This document shows, piece after piece, positions 63,968-64,000 of a stretch of DNA of 64,000 nt (position 1 is its first letter; each line of letters begins with the position of its first letter). The DNA is from Eurosta solidaginis (lineage: Eukaryota; Arthropoda; Insecta; Diptera; Tephritidae). The position numbers and the translations under genes are program-made. Below the pieces are notes generated by a model. That model made no database searches and was not told the origin of the DNA. It was given only the letters and a program-made list of their open reading frames with translations. The stretch lies in NCBI RefSeq assembly GCF_040869045.1, contig NC_090320.1, positions 254,324,978 through 254,388,977 on the forward strand. The letters run 5' to 3'.

Positions 63968-64000
63968 TTATATGGCGTGTCCGCCTACCACACCATAGAT
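63968..64000 (+). mobile_element. tRNA-derived SINE, copy 8 (head, runs off the edge)
   Basis: ATTATATGGCGTGTCCGCCT and ACCACACCATAGAT correspond to the anticodon-arm region between the A and B boxes of the SINE head. The rest lies beyond the window. Confidence 0.5.

Overview
This window is gene-poor, AT-rich eukaryotic DNA packed with transposable elements. It suggests a schizophoran fly, most likely a tephritid fruit fly or close relative. The evidence is the mix of families: LOA/R1-like and Jockey-like LINEs, a tRNA-derived SINE, Ty3/gypsy-type solo LTRs with 4-bp target duplications, a BEL/Pao relic, an intron-bearing piggyBac relic, Helitrons with A|TC...CTAG|T boundaries, and several DINE/HINE-like families whose ends carry AACAAGTAAGGA plus a hairpin. 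The organism is inferred from repeat style, not from a recognised host gene. No conserved host protein-coding gene was recognised.

Layout. 0-1 kb: N-terminal exon of a Helitron replicase running off the left edge. 1-2.1 kb: a ~142-bp tandem array split by a SINE with a 12-bp duplication. 2.8-3.6 kb: a terminal-inverted-repeat element holding a PIF/Harbinger transposase scrap. 3.7-6.3 kb: a SINE split by a 5'-truncated LINE, flanked by a ~11-bp duplication. 6.6-8.5 kb: piggyBac pseudogene, then a Helitron at 8.55-9.6 kb. 11-17 kb: solo LTR, SINE, Helitron fragment and two LINE relics. 17.5-18.7 kb: a palindrome-plus-tandem-repeat element (family C). 20.4-24.2 kb: a large DINE-like element (family A) with about 18 copies of a 128-bp repeat. 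24.6-26.4 kb: a 53-bp-arm hairpin, a foldback element and a possible 33-residue membrane micropeptide. 27-30 kb: LINE relic, then a foldback element (family B) containing a solo LTR that contains a hAT-type MITE.

30-38 kb: TATCGAT-rich repeats, an unrecognised coding relic, a SINE, a family A copy, a TATA/Inr pair and a LINE lacking its RT. 38.5-42.2 kb: two solo LTRs and a second family C copy broken by an LTR-like/BEL insertion. 43-50 kb: LINE scraps and retroposon tails with a conserved 3' hairpin. 50.9-53.7 kb: family A copy, a TATA/Inr pair with a candidate first exon, and a LINE 3' end. 54.5-57.4 kb: a LINE split by a TA-flanked element that itself carries a SINE and a solo LTR. 57.8-59.5 kb: family D split by a Helitron. 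60.1-63.3 kb: a decayed LOA-like LINE and a truncated family A copy. The right edge ends in a SINE head.

The elements form a layered insertion record rather than a pathway. Several insertions can be ordered in time because the pre-insertion site can be read. The non-transposon candidates most worth testing are the micropeptide near 25.7 kb, the hairpin at 24.63-24.76 kb and the three TATA-Inr pairs near 13.8, 34.9 and 52.5 kb.
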